Part shown: positions 1 to 11,195 of the stretch, piece after piece
How positions within the stretch are numbered: the stretch's first letter is position 1
Layout of the letters: the number at the start of each line of letters is the position of its first letter
NCBI GenBank assembly: GCA_039583875.1
Contig: CM077150.1
Coordinates: 176,771,499 to 176,835,498, forward strand
DNA from: Platanthera guangdongensis
Lineage: Eukaryota; Streptophyta; Magnoliopsida; Asparagales; Orchidaceae
Reading direction: 5' to 3'
Length of the DNA: 64,000 nucleotides
Translations under genes and position numbers: made by a program
The notes under the pieces: generated by a model
Seen by the model: only the letters and a program-made list of their open reading frames with translations
The model's database searches: none
Told to the model about the DNA's origin: nothing

Positions 1-2949
1 GAAGGACTGAAGCACAACCTAATTAGCATCAGTCAGCTGTGTGATGAAGGCTACCAGGTGAACTTCAGCAAAGCCTTATGCAAAATCAAGTCAGAGGACA
101 ACACGACTGTGTTGACTGGTAAAAGAAAAGGTAACATCTATCTAGTAGATTTTCTTTCAACTGATGTAGATATCTGCTTGTTCAATTCTGTCTGTAGACC
201 AAATATTTTATGGCATAAGAGATTATGACACCTAAACCTTAGAACTATTGCTAGGCTATCCAAGGACAACCTTGTTAGAGGACTACCTTCTGTCCCCTAC
301 AAGAAGGAAGGACTCTGCAGGGCTTGTCAATTAGGCAAGCAAACTAAAAACAGCTTTAAGTCACTTAATAAGAGTGATTCACCTAGGATATTGTATCTGT
401 TACACATGGATCTTTTTGGACCCATCACAGTACAAAGCCTAGGAGGGAAATCCTACACTTTAGTAGTTGTAGATGACTTCTCTAGATTCACTTGGGTGTT
501 CTTTCTAAGGAAGAAGTCTGATAACTTTAAGTGTCTGACAGAGTTTCTCAAATGTATACAGATTGAGTTCAATACTCACATTGCCCTGATCAGAAGTGAT
601 CATGGGACAGAGTTTGATTCTCTTCTTATGTAAGAGTTCTGTCAGAGTGAAGGGATCAAGCATACTTTCTCAGCTCCTAGAACTCCTCAACAAAATGGGG
701 TAGCTGAAAGGAAAAATAGAACCCTTATTGAATCTGCCACTACATTGTTGTCAGATGCTCACCTTCCTCTATCCTTCTGGGTAGAGGCAGTGAACACCTC
801 CAACTATGTGCTGAATAGAAGTTTGATACATAAACTAAAGGGAAAGACTCCCTATGAATTACTCAAAGGGAAGAAACCTAAAGTTGATTATTTTAGAGTC
901 TTTGGTTGTATTTGCTACATTCACAACAATGACAAGAAATATTTAGCAAAATTTCAAGCTAAAGCTGATGAAGGAGTGTTTCTGGGATACTCCATGATCA
1001 GCAAGGCTTATAGGGTCTATAATAAATCATCTTTAAAAATTGAGGAATCTGTTCATATATCATTTGATGAATCTAACATGTCTTTCAAGGAGAATATCTC
1101 TTCTACCATAGAACCCTTGCAGGAACATTCTCTAGTTGAAGACCTGAACAAGTTACAGGTTACTCAAAGGGATGAAAGCAGTGAAGATGAAGAAAATGCT
1201 CAACATATTGAAGAACAACTTGAAGAGCCAGGTGTTGTACCACAAGAGGAAACAACAACACAGGTTGGTGAACAATCAACACCCCCTGTTGATTTAGTAA
1301 CATCAAGAGACCATCCAATTTCCCAAATAATTGGAGACATCTCAGCTGGTGTGCAAACCAGAAATCAGGTCAACCAAAACCTGTCGCACACCTGCTTCCT
1401 ATCTCAAATTGAACCTCAGTCCATTCAAGATGCAGAGCAAGATCCACACTGGATCATTGCAATGCAAGAGAAGTTGCATTAATTTGAGAGAAACAAAGTA
1501 TGTGAACTAGTGCCAAAGCCTAAGGATCATTCCATTGTTGGAACAAAATGGGTATTCAGAAACAAATTGGATGATCAAGGAGTAATTATAAGAAACAAGG
1601 CAAGGCTAGTTGCTCAGGGATACTCTCAAGAAGAAGGAATAGACTACGACCAGACTTTTGCACCAGTTGCAAGATTGGAAGCCATCAGAATATTTTTATC
1701 TTATGCAGAACACAAAGGCTTCAAGGTATATCAGATGGATGTCAAAAGTGCATTTTTAAATGGAGTCATCAAAGAGGAAGTATATGTCAGACAACCTCCA
1801 GGTTTTATCTCTCCTACTTTTCCTGATTATGTTTTTAGATTGAATAAAGCATTATATGGTCTCAAGCAAGCTCCTAGAGCATGGTATGAGACCCTAGCAT
1901 GCTTTCTCTTGGAAAATGGTTTCATAAGGGGTATAGTAGACTAAACTCTTTTCATTAGAACACATAAGTCCCATACCCTACTAGTACAGATTTATGTAGA
2001 CGATATTATTTTTGGTTCTACTGACTCCAAATTGTGCAGAAGGTTTTCCAACCTAATGCATTCTAAGTTTGAGATGAGTAACATGGGTGAACTATCCTTT
2101 TTCCTAGGATTGCAAGTCAAACAGCATGCTGAAGGCATCTTAATTTCTCAAACCAAGTATGCAAATGAATTGGTTAAGAAATTTGGTATGTCTGAAGCAT
2201 CTTGTATGAAAACACCCATGCCTACTAATGCTGTATTGGATGGCTGATGAACATGGGAAACCTGTTGATCAGACAACATATAGAGCAATGATTGGCTCTT
2301 TACTGTATCCTTACAGCTAGTAGACCAGATATAATATTTGCTACATGTATATGTGCTAGGTTCCAAGTAAGCCCTAGAGAGTCACACCTAACACTAGTAA
2401 AGAGGATTCTTAGGTATGTTAAAAGTTGTCCAAATCTAGGTCTCTGGTATCCAAAAGATTCAGCATTTGATTTAACTGGATTCTCTGATGCTTGATTATG
2501 CTGGATGCAGAATTGACAGGAAAAGCACCAGTGGAACTTGTCAGTTCCTTGGTGACAGACTTGTCTCTTGGTTTTGTAAGAAACAAACATCTGTGTCAAC
2601 TTCAACTGCTGAAGCTGAATATATGGCTGCAGGCAGTTGTTGTTCACAAATCTTGTGGATTCAAAACCAACTCCTAGACTATGGCTACAACTTAGAGAAG
2701 TCTAAAATCTTTTGTGATAACACCAGTGCTATTTCTATAGCTCAAAATTCAGTCCTCCATAGTAGGACAAAATACATAGAGATTAGGCATCATTTCTTAA
2801 GGGATAATGTTGAAAAGAATAAAATTGAACTACACTATATCCCAATTGATTTACAAAGGGGAGATATTTTCACCAAGCCATTGGATGAAAAGAAACACAC
2901 CTTCTTCCTAAATCAGTTAGAAATGTTAGATGAAGGAAGTCTTAAATAA
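1..2949 (+). pseudogene. pol: Copia-1 pol remnant: integrase, reverse transcriptase, RNase H
   Basis: The polyprotein would cut, copy and integrate the element. Visible in order: GAG-pre-integrase zinc region (H and C residues up to about 330, ending CRACQLGKQ), integrase core with HMDLFGP near 405, RSDHGTEF near 592 and NGVAERKNR near 697, reverse transcriptase from about 1500 with YVDDIIFGS at 1993-2019, and RNase H from about 2470 to the end. It is read mainly in frame 1. Nonsense codons lie at 226, 631, 1480 and 1942, and register shifts near 2240, 2310 and 2493. Family assignment is secure; the 5' end is cut by the window, so protease and gag are not seen. Confidence 0.92.
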
Positions 2950-3039
2950 TATCCAAGATTTTGAAAGCTTAAAAATTAACCAAGACTAGGCAAACATTCT
3001 GATTTTTCTTAGTGTCTAGAGTTTTTCTGATCTCTGATC

Positions 3040-3312
3040 TGCGCTCGACGATTTGCCCCAAGATCGTCGAACGGAGATCGACGATTTCCGAAATCGTCGA
3101 ACTGAGTTCAGCGTCTCTCAGATATTATGAACTATCTCTTCCGGTCAACGATCGTCGAACGACACTCGACGATTTTGTTCTCTGAACGATCATAGAACGG
3201 AGCTCGACGCTCTCCAATATCGTCGAACGGAGATCGACGATGTTGAAGACTCTTCAGATTCCTTTAATAGCCTCGATCGTCGAACTGAGTTCAACGATCT
3301 TTCTAATTCTGC
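3040..3312 (+). repeat. Copia-1 internal palindrome array (TCGTCGA / TCGACGA type)
   Basis: Between the end of pol and the third ORF are repeated half-sites TCGTCGAAC and ATCGACGAT in facing pairs, about 20-30 bp apart, forming imperfect hairpins. The same half-sites form the array in this element's LTR (6859-7146), but the spacers differ, so this is not a simple copy of the LTR segment. It ends about 15 bp before a TATA-like box. Confidence 0.85.
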
Positions 3313-3324
3313 GTCGAACCCTAA

Positions 3325-3331
3325 TATAAAA
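3325..3331 (+). promoter_or_regulatory. TATA-like box of the internal promoter for the third ORF
   Basis: TATAAAA follows the palindrome array and precedes the first ATG of the third ORF (3446) by about 115 bp. Copia-2 has the same arrangement (array, TATA, short leader, ATG). The leader contains TTTTTGTAG followed by GT near 3440, which could be a chance splice-acceptor match. Promoter activity is inferred. Confidence 0.5.
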
Positions 3332-3445
3332 TTCATTTTTCGCCGTCGTTCTCCTTTGCGTTTTCGATTTCTCTGCAATAATTTTCTTTCCCTCCAAACA
3401 GTTCTGCACTTGGTCGTTTTGTTTGTTGAATTTTTGTAGGTACCC

Positions 3446-6400
3446 ATGGCTGTGTCTGTTGCTGTTCTTGCTGCCATGAAGTTTGATACTGGTTTCGATA
3501 TTGACATAGAATCCTTCAGCACAACTGACCAGGCTTTTCAAGATATTTTGGGATTATTCAAAGACCGGAACCTGACTGCCATTATGACCACAAGGATCAA
3601 GATGTCATCTGATGAGATAAAGGAATGAGTCTATACTGCCCACAATCAAGATAACAACACCATTGTTGGGTCTATATCTGGCACTCAGGTACCCTTAACC
3701 CCAGCAATTTTAACAGAAGTTTTTGAGTTGAGAAATGGTGAAGATACTACTGACCTGTCTGGAGAAGAGTATTCTGACCTGCTTGCCAGAATGGGTCATT
3801 CTGAGGCCAACCCTAGCAAGCTCTTCAAAAAGCACCTTTCTGTGGAATACAGATTCATGGCAGATGTTGTTGGGAAAGTGCTATTAGCTAAGCACTCTGC
3901 CCATGATACAATCTCAAGGTATCAGCTCTGCCTCATGGGAGCCCTTGTAGATAAGAAAAATCTGAATTGGGGAGAAGTCTTCTTTGACCTTATCAAGAAG
4001 AAAATCAACAAAAGTTTTGTCAACTTTTAAATGATCATTGGGGTGTTTCTGCAGCACAGGTGCCCTGCTTTGCTGGTCTCCTCTGGAATCCATATCAATG
4101 CTTCCAAGAGACTGTCTTGTGCCCTCTTTGGAAAATGGGACAGACAAATCAGTAAGCCCAGCAGGCCCTCCTCCAGCACTCCTTCAGGCACAAGGACTCT
4201 AAGAGTCACTTCTCCACAGGTCTCTGCCCCTGCAGATGACCTGCCTGCTGTTGTTGCCTCTCCTCCTCCTCCTCCAATTCCATCCCTTCCCATACCTTCT
4301 ACCATTTCAGCTCCATCCACCATCATCATATCCAGCCCCTCTCCAACATCCACACCATCTCCAGTACCTATTCTTCCAACACCAGAAGAACCATTCCATC
4401 CATTATTCTCCTACCCTCCACCAGATGTCACTTCATCACCCTCCCATCCATCCTTCACCCTCATTGATGATTCCTTTATGGATGATTCACCATCCTTTCC
4501 TCTTGAGCTACCCTCATCCTCCACTTCCTTTCAAAACCTTCTACAACAAATTATTGACCAACCCACATTCACCCACTCTATCTCCATCCCACTGTCCTCC
4601 ATCTCCACCTTACCAACACCTCAGCCATCCCTTCCACCATTCACCAGCTCTCCACTACCCTCACCATCAGCTGCTCCTCTATCTTCTACCTCTACTCCAG
4701 TCACCCTTGAGCAAGTAGACCTTCCAGCCCTTGCTGACAGGTTGTATGAGTTGCTTGCCCCCAGGCTCTCTCTTCTGTTAGAGACCTCCTTGGCTCCATT
4801 ACACCTGTCAGTGGCAGCTCTCTCTGCTAGGCTCTCTTCTATATTCCCTCAGGCAGCCCCTACAGCAGTGTGCCTTGATCCAGCCTTGTCTGAATCTAGG
4901 CAGGGGGAGGTGCCCTATGAAGTGAGTCTTCCTGCTGCTGCTGTTGCTGCTGCTGTTTCTATGAGCCTATCTGCTGCTGCTGCTGTTATTGCTGCTTCTT
5001 CTGCTCCTGCTCTTGCTGCTGTTGCTGTGCCTTAAGCACAAATTCCTCCTGCTGCAGTCCTTGCAATAGACCTCAGGTCTTTGCTTTCAAATTTTGATTC
5101 TGCATACTTCAGCTGTCTGCCAGAGATAATTGCTGTCCAGCCTCCAGAGGATCTATCCAAGGCACTTGTGCCATTCTCTTGCTGTGACCCAAGCATTATC
5201 AACTCCTTTGTCAATTTAGTATATGCTGTTGCTTCTTCTAAAGAAAGCATTATTGTTGCTTCTGATATTGTTGCCTCTATTGCTGCTGAAAATGTTGATA
5301 CTGCTGCTGAAGTTTCTGTTATTACTGTTGAACCAATTTCCAAGGAAATTCTTATGTCAGAGGCACCTGAGTTTGAGCCTTCTGCAGTGTCTGATGATTT
5401 CTCTGTTGTTGTTTCTGCTATTGTTAGTGAGACTGTTGCTGCTGTATCACTTCTCCAGAGCCTATAGTTGCTGCTGCTGTTGTTACTGCCTCTACTCTAT
5501 CTGCTGCTGTTATTGCTTCAACACCTGTTGCTGCACCATCTGTTGCCTCATCTGCTTCTGCACAGCTCAAGAAGGATCTGATGAAGAAAATAGATGCTCT
5601 TTATGATGACCAGAGTTCTGAAAGTGATGAGTTCAGAACAGACTCTGATGACTCTTCTGCTACCATTGCTAGGAAAAGAAAGGCAAGGAGCAAAGCTATG
5701 AAGAGAGTACCTCCTGCCAAGGTCAAAGACAACAATGATATTCCATACTACATTCTACATGACTGCCCTATTATTGAGCACTGGATGCAGTACTCCAAGA
5801 ACCAACTGAAGGCAATGAAAAAGAAGAGAAAATATGAAAAGGGTTCCTCTCAATTCCAACACTCCCATCCTCCTCCACCACCTCCTCCTGATGCAGGTGC
5901 AGGTGGAAGCTCTGCAGCTCAACCCCCAGCCAGAAGTCAGGCCCCCTATCAGCCTCATGCTAGATCTTATAATAGGGGAATCCAATCCAGGGGATCTCAA
6001 TCCAGGAGAGGAGGATACAGAGGAAATCAAAGACATCTCCAAGTCTACTCCAAAGGGTACTCAAGGCAACACCCATATTCCAGGGGAGGACAAATTTCAA
6101 CTGATACAACATCTGGTCCTTTTCCCTATAAGCTGAAAGAAACTGTGTCTTCCAGGCCTCCTCAAGACAATCCCTCTAACAGATATGAGCCACCTGTACC
6201 TTTTAAGGATCCTGAGAACAATCCAGCTGCTTGGACTACAAGATTAAAGGAACTAGCTGCACTGGATCAGATCAAAACAGCTAGAGAGCAAGGAAAAGAT
6301 TCATCTAATATCTCAACAATGTCTGAACAAAGAAAGAAAGAGCTAGAAAGATATGCATCAAGCAAGTTCTTTGATTCTGACAGGTACATGGAATTGCATC

Positions 6401-6528
6401 CTGAAGCTGTGGTTCCCAGGCCTAAACAGCAAACATCCTTAGGTGCAGCAGATGATACTAGATCAAAGAAGGAAGCCCTCAATCCTAACAGAGAAATCAA
6501 ACTTGTTATGGGCAAAGAAAAGAAATGA
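3446..6528 (+). pseudogene. Copia-1 third ORF (Sirevirus 3' ORF; putative plant transposon protein-like N terminus)
   Basis: Starts at ATG 3446 and runs mostly in frame 2 then frame 1. Nonsense codons lie at 3626, 4028 and 5033 and a frameshift near 5447. The N-terminal third (to about 4150) aligns by eye with the copia-2 third ORF: a segment with VPLTP, then VGKVLLAKHSAHD matching VGKVILCKPGGHD. It resembles the domain called putative plant transposon protein. A Pro/Ser/Thr-rich stretch (4150-4720), an Ala-rich stretch coded by GCT/GTT runs (4930-5560), a stretch rich in Arg and Gly (about 5930-6090) and a charged C terminus follow. No signal peptide or clear membrane segment is seen, so the older label 'envelope-like' is not supported. 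Function unknown. Confidence 0.75.
4925..5560 (+). repeat. Imperfect GCT/GTT trinucleotide repeat inside the copia-1 third ORF
   Basis: Runs of GCTGCT and GTTGCT around 4935-5030, 5222-5320 and 5405-5560 code mostly Ala and Val in the ORF frame. Low-complexity expansion of this kind makes slippage frameshifts likely, and the frameshift near 5447 lies in it. Confidence 0.7.
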
Positions 6529-6660
6529 TGATGTAAGGTGACATTCTCTGTGTTTTCTGATTATCTGGATGTTATATATCTCTGTGGTTCTGCAATGTCT
6601 AGCTTGTTTCTTTTCTGTTTTGCTGCTTGTATGTCATTTAAATTTTTCCAAAGTTTGTAA

Positions 6661-6731
6661 ATAGTAATCCTAACCCAAATAGGGGGAGATTGTTGGAACA
6701 CCCTATTACTAATTTGGGTCAGGATCACTAT
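6661..6731 (+). other. Inverted repeat bracketing the copia-1 PPT and 3' LTR start
   Basis: Arms 6661-6680 and 6712-6731 pair at 18 of 20 positions, leaving a 31-nt loop. The loop holds the G-run of the polypurine tract and the first 21 bases of the LTR (LTR starts 6691). The right arm is inside the LTR; the left arm is in internal DNA. Comparable repeats occur at the same place in copia-2 and copia-3. Confidence 0.85.
6677..6689 (+). other. Polypurine tract of copia-1
   Basis: AAATAGGGGGAGA lies directly before the 3' LTR terminus TGTTGG. It is the expected RNase H-resistant primer for plus-strand synthesis. The same 13 bases precede the 3' LTR in copia-2 and copia-3. Confidence 0.9.
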
Positions 6732-8203
6732 GTCTCTAGGAATCAATGCTTGACCTCCTGTATAACTCAATAGGTCAATTAAAATTGAGTCTAAGGGTTA
6801 GAAGTCTAGGTTTGGAAGCTGCCCTGGAGACCAAGATTTTCTGTTTGGAGACTAAGTCATATCGTCGAGCTCAGCACGACGATTCGTCGAACTCCGATCG
6901 ACGATCGTCTAGCTCAACTTCGACAGATCGTCGAACTCCATTCGACGATCGCTGAGCTTAACTTCATTATATCGTCGAACTCCATTCGACGATCGGTGAG
7001 CTCAGTTCGACGATCTTGACTCAGCTTTGGATTTCTATCTCTGAGCTCAGTTCGATGATCTTTGAGCTCAGATCGACGATATTTTGCTGCTGTATATTTC
7101 CAGGTCGCTGAGCTCAGTTCGACGATAGCAGAGCTCAGTTCGACGTTTTCAGATAACTTCAAGGATGTTTCTAGATTTAAATTCAAATCAGTTAAGGAGT
7201 TATTCTGCAATTAATTCAGAGATTTCCTAGCCGTTTTCATTCATTTCTGGACCAAGTTTCAAGGAATATTTCTATGGACTTTCCTCCAGAAGAGATTTTG
7301 CAATTAAGGATGCAATTAATGCTGGCCAACGGCTATTCTTCTCAGAGAATGTTTTTGTTCAGTACCAGAGAATAAAAGAGAAGAATTTTTGAATCTAAAA
7401 AAGAGAGATTACAGAGATACACAGACACACAGACAGACATCAGTAATCTTCAACGAAATATACTGTCTCAAAGAATTCTCAAGAACACTCATCCAAGGAG
7501 ATCAATCTTTCCAAAAATCTTCAGATCTCCCTAGTTTTCAAGTGTTCAAGGCCAACATATTTCAAGACTCCAGACATTCAACATCTCAGCTATTGCTGAA
7601 ATCATCTATTGCTGGAGTTCAATCTTTGAAGGCCTATCACCCTCAGCAAAGCTTTTTCTTCCAGAAGATCTCAATGATTCAAGGGGAGCTTTGACATCAA
7701 CATCCACATAGTCTTCTCAGTTGTTTGAGAAAGAGAAGACTTCCATCACTCTCTCACCCCCTCTCTGTAAAGGGTTTCTCAAACTCCCTTCAAAAGTTTG
7801 AGCTTGGTTTTTGAGCACCTTGTCAAAAGCTCATTGGTGGCAAGACACCTGATCAAAAAATCTGATTTGGTTTTTGAGCACCTTATCAAAAGCTCATTGG
7901 TGCCCAGGACACCTGATCAACTCATCCTGCAGTGGATTCCTACCTAGGGTGGTAGAAGAGTGGATGTACCCAAGTTTAGGGGAACCACTATAGTTCCTTG
8001 TGTCTTCTAGTTTTGCTTGTCTTTATGTTTGTTTCTGGCCTTGATTTTTCTGTGATTAGCATTTCATTAACTTAGTTCTGTGATTAGATTTATTACTGCT
8101 TCCCTGCTCACTCTTATTACAATAATTGTTGTAAAAAGTTTCAAAGCACCATATACTATATTCACCCCCCCTCTAGAGTATATCAGATCTAGCTGCACTT
8201 TCA
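6691..8203 (+). repeat. Copia-1 3' LTR
   Basis: Begins TGTTGGAACACC after the polypurine tract and ends CTTTCA; length 1,513 bp. It contains a palindrome array (6859-7146), then a leader-like region, and near its end a C-run followed by CTCTAGAG, which parallels the C-run/CTCTAGGTG near the end of the copia-2 LTR. A TATA-like AATAAAAG lies near 7371. The 5' LTR is outside the window, so no divergence can be given. Confidence 0.92.
6859..7146 (+). repeat. Palindrome array in the copia-1 LTR
   Basis: TCGTCGAACTCC and ATTCGACGATCG half-sites alternate with GAGCTCAGTTCGACGAT units, giving many short inverted repeats. It lies in the first fifth of the LTR, where U3 control sequences are expected. 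Several members show CG to CA or TG decay. Confidence 0.85.
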
Positions 8204-9638
8204 ATTTGGAGTCCCACAACTTCAAATATTTCATTTATTTCATTTTGGGTATTTTAGTAAAACTATAGAAAACGTTTTCCCCAAAATTATCATTTTTGTA
8301 CATTGGTTAACCAAGCCCTAAACATGCATGCACCCAAAATTTTGGGCCATTTGGATGATGGTTTGACTTGGGCATCACTTTGAAGTTCTGCCCTAGCTAA
8401 GGACCAACCCTAGCAAAATGGTCCTACAGGTCAGATCACTGGACCACATCTCAAGTTAAGGGTGACCAATTAATGTTAACACAGAGGGCTACATTTTTCA
8501 TGTTCATGTCATCCTCTGGAAATGGTTCTAAGAGCCCTATATTGGACATGCAAGATCACTGAATTAATGTGATAGAAATGAAATTTCATTTCATTAAAAT
8601 AATAACAGAATTAAATTGATTTTAATAAGAATGCAGCACAAATCTTAAAGCTATATTGGACGGCATCCTTTCATCTTCCCCAAGTGTTCAACGGCTGAGA
8701 TCGAGCCGACCTGGGGGATATTGCGGGGCCATTTCCGGCCACCTAAGGCGGCGCCACCCAGGCCACCGGTGCCATCAACTTCACGATTGTGGTGGCTATC
8801 CTTTGCCGGTGATGAGGCGGCGGGAGACGGTGGCGACGGAGATCCCGAGTGGTAAGAAGAAGCTTGAAAAATCTCCCATTTCTCCCTTGGCATCGGACTC
8901 AATTGAGCCCGATATCTCCCATAGTTGATCTAGGATTCTAGTACGGGTAGAGGGACGGTGAAACAAACCTGTGTTGGTGGCTGGCGGCGAGGGTGGAGGC
9001 AGGAGGCCATTCCCGACCTTGCTCCGGCGACACCTCTCGGATTCATGGTTCCTACACCGTTTCCTTCACTCCAGCTATCGATTTCTACTCTCCTTGGCCC
9101 TATGAAGCTAATAGAATCAATATTTCTGGCTGGGAGGGGGTATATGGGGAGATACAACCAATGCAAGCTCGGTTTGGAGCTTTGGTTGTATCACCCTTCA
9201 TGCCAAGTGGGCACCATGCAGTCACATTCTCTGGAAATTCTCTGAGGAGGCTAGCCAACACAATTTTTATGCTGATGGAGCCAAGGCCAAGTGGCCTCTG
9301 CCTCTTTAATTCACCTGCCTGCATCAAGCCAAAATCTGCCCGAGAAGGACACACCTGGTTTCACTCCCTCGACACGCCTATGTCATAGACCATCTCGTCG
9401 ATCGTCGAACGCAGGGGACACACGACAATCGTCGAGCAGCTTTCGTCGATCGTCGAATGCAGGGGATATGCGACAATCATCAAGCAACTTTCGTCGATCG
9501 TCGAACGTAGGGGACACGCGACAATCGTCGAACAGCATTCGCCGATCGTCGAACGCAGGGGGACACGCCTTGGGACACGCCCGTGTCCCAGGCCGTGTCA
9601 CCCAAAAAGTTTTCCTGCTGAAAGGTTGGGATGTTTCA
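8204..9638 (-). repeat. Left LTR (3' LTR) of gypsy A, truncated by copia-1
   Basis: Matches 59556-61150 of the right LTR and about 50745-52311 of the central LTR. The left part is cut at 8204 by the copia-1 insertion. Reading the minus strand it starts near 9638, with a palindrome and a TCGTCGA array close to the start. It is shorter than the matching part of the right LTR, mostly because the array (about 9395-9560) has fewer units. Short ORFs here are conserved among the three LTR copies only because the LTRs themselves are similar. Confidence 0.88.
9395..9600 (-). repeat. Array of about 50-bp units plus 38-bp palindrome in the gypsy A left LTR
   Basis: Units carry CGTCGATCGTCGAACG followed by CAGGGGACACGCGACAATC and repeat about four times. 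The array ends at a palindrome (9562-9599) with two 18-nt arms, 16 of 18 paired, and a 2-nt loop. The central LTR (about 51940-52275) and right LTR (about 60745-61115) carry longer versions. On the sense strand of the element this lies within the first 250 bp of the LTR. Confidence 0.85.
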
Positions 9639-9737
9639 AATCCCAATAAACAAGAAAATAATTTCATCCCCGAAATTCAAGTTCGGGTCTACGGGGATTC
9701 TACTTGCAAGAGTTATAAGAAATTTTGAACGTATAAA

Positions 9738-10033
9738 CTAAAGTATACCTGAAGTGAACAACTCCGGGTGTCACTCCAGCATTAGATACCTCGGCTCCCA
9801 GGTGTGTTCCTCTCATCCATGGTTGGACCACAACACCTTCACGAGAGGGACTTTCTTCTTCCGCAACACATGGACATCTGTATCATCAATCCGGATCGGC
9901 TCCAGTCTGACGGATCTATCTGGCGCTATCGGACCGGCTGTCGTTGTAACATGCTGCTCCGGCTGTAGGAGAGCTCTTTGCAAGGAAGCGACATGGAAAA
10001 CGTCGTGTAGGGCACCCAACTCCGGTGGCAGCT
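9738..10033 (-). pseudogene. pol: Gypsy A pol 3' end: integrase C terminus and chromodomain (distal to the copia-2 insertion)
   Basis: The minus strand reads LPPELGALHDVFHV, then VRLEPIRIDD and VPLVKVLWSNHG, matching the C-terminal integrase and chromodomain of gypsy C (52411-52700). The chromodomain of such elements is thought to steer insertion toward marked heterochromatin. The stop matching that of C is at 9738-9740; an earlier in-frame TAA lies close to it. The rest of pol is across copia-2, from 22950. Confidence 0.82.
10029..10033. repeat. Target site duplication of copia-2, left copy (CAGCT)
   Basis: CAGCT directly precedes the LTR start TGTTGGG and is repeated at 22950-22954 directly after the 3' LTR. 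Gypsy C has a single CAGCT at the homologous site (about 52702), which proves the insertion point. Confidence 0.97.
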
Positions 10034-10176
10034 TGTTGGGTACATTGGAATAAATGTACCTGATTTGAAGAAGCCTCACCCTACTTAATGATATACATCA
10101 AAATGTATTTGATATATTTTGAGTTTAGTTGTGCAGGTCAAGTATTTACAGGGAAAGCTGAAAAGTTTCTAAGTCC

Positions 10177-11053
10177 ATGTGTCGACACCCAGGAGCAAAA
10201 TCTCGACACTTAAGAAGATTTGTGTCGACATCCAGAGAAGCAGTGTCGACACTTGGAGTAATTGTGTCGACACCAGGGATGCAGAGTCGACACCAGGAGG
10301 AAAGTGTCGACATATACAGGATGTGTCGACACTCATTGAAGAAATGTCCAGTGAAGAAGTGTCGACACTTAGAAGCATTGTCGATACCCAGTGGAACCTT
10401 GTCGACATCAGAAAGTGTCAACACATGAAGACTGTGTCGACACTCAGCAAAAGTTCAACAAATTCTAAGTACAAGTGTCGACACAAAGGAGATGTGTCGA
10501 CACTCAGCCAAAGTCTCAACACATGAAGACTGTGTCGACACAAAGGATCAGTGTCGACACACAGCAGGAGTCTCAACACAAGAAGAATGTGTCGACATAA
10601 TGAAGAATGTGTCGACACACAGCAGAAGTCTCAACACATGAAGAAAGTGTCGACACAAGGAGCTGTGTCGACACTCAGCAAATTTCTATGAAGACTAAGT
10701 ACAAGTGTCGACACCAAGCAGATGTGTCGACACTCAGCAAAAGATAAACACTGAAGGCATGTGTCGACACCAAAAAGATGTGTCGACACTTAACAAGTTC
10801 AACACAAGAAGATGTGTCGACACAAAGGAGTTGTGTCGACACTTACAAGAAATCAACAAAGTACTGAAGTACAAGGAGTTGTGTCGACACACATTATCAG
10901 TGTCGACACATGATGAAGAAGCTGTGTCGAGAAGTAATTTCTACAACACAAGGAGTTGTGTCGACACCATGAAGGCTAGTGTCGACACTTAGTCAACTTG
11001 TGTCGACACTTAGTCTATCAGTGTCGACACTTAAAGACAGACTGTCTCGACAC
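10177..11053 (+). repeat. GTGTCGACAC palindrome array in the copia-2 5' LTR
   Basis: The perfect 10-bp palindrome GTGTCGACAC occurs roughly 25-30 times in under 900 bp, at spacings of about 20-30 bp, with about a dozen decayed copies such as GTGTCAACAC or GTGTCGACAT. Spacers are partly repeated (CAGCAAAAG, CACATGAAG). Long open frames seen here on both strands are by-products of the repeat lacking stop codons. It lies upstream of the TATA box, where an enhancer would lie. Confidence 0.95.
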
Positions 11054-11187
11054 TTTCAGACAGTTACAAATATTTCAAGAAGTGGCTGGATGACATGACG
11101 GCTGCCATTCCAGCCGGTCTACTGCAACTGTCAGAGATGTCAGAAAGCTGTTAGAAACCGGATCAGCCGGTCACCATGAAGAAGGCC

Positions 11188-11195
11188 TATATATA
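11188..11195 (+). promoter_or_regulatory. TATA box of the copia-2 5' LTR
   Basis: TATATATA sits inside the palindrome GCCTATATATAGGC, about 135 bp after the last array member. The 3' LTR has the same box at 22124-22131. Transcription of the element probably starts about 30 bp downstream. Confidence 0.75.

Larger units (their letters stand above)
1..8203 (+). mobile_element. Copia-1: Ty1/copia (SIRE/Maximus-type) retrotransposon, 5' part outside window
   Basis: The order is pol (from the GAG-pre-integrase region), a palindrome array with TATA box, a third ORF, a polypurine tract and a 1.5-kb 3' LTR ending in CA at 8203. An extra ORF after pol, a copia domain order (integrase before reverse transcriptase) and a G-rich PPT directly before TGTTGG are typical of Sireviruses. 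The sequence after 8203 continues an LTR of gypsy A; the five bases ATTTG (8204-8208) are the predicted target duplication, whose partner lies left of the window. All reading frames are broken, so the copy is dead. Confidence 0.9.

Noticed and set aside
4236..4718. 160-codon plus-strand frame within copia-1
   Set aside because: Pro/His/Leu-rich shadow of the Pro/Ser-rich part of the third ORF in the neighbouring frame.
3446..6528. Calling the third ORF an envelope gene
   Set aside because: No signal peptide, transmembrane helix or cleavage site is visible; the older 'env-like' label is not supported by this sequence.
8656..8928. 90-codon frame preserved in all three A/C LTR copies (51193-51465, 60008-60280)
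   Set aside because: Runs antisense to the element and has no recognised domain; LTR similarity alone explains conservation. Kept in mind but not called.
9813..10079. 88-codon minus frame crossing the copia-2 border
   Set aside because: Its first codons come from the copia-2 LTR; only the part below 10034 is gypsy A pol.
10179..11000. Long open frames on both strands rich in STxSVDT/CRH words (also 21104-21810)
   Set aside because: They come from the GTGTCGACAC repeat, which has no stop codon in several frames; the peptides are just the repeat translated and there is no codon signal.
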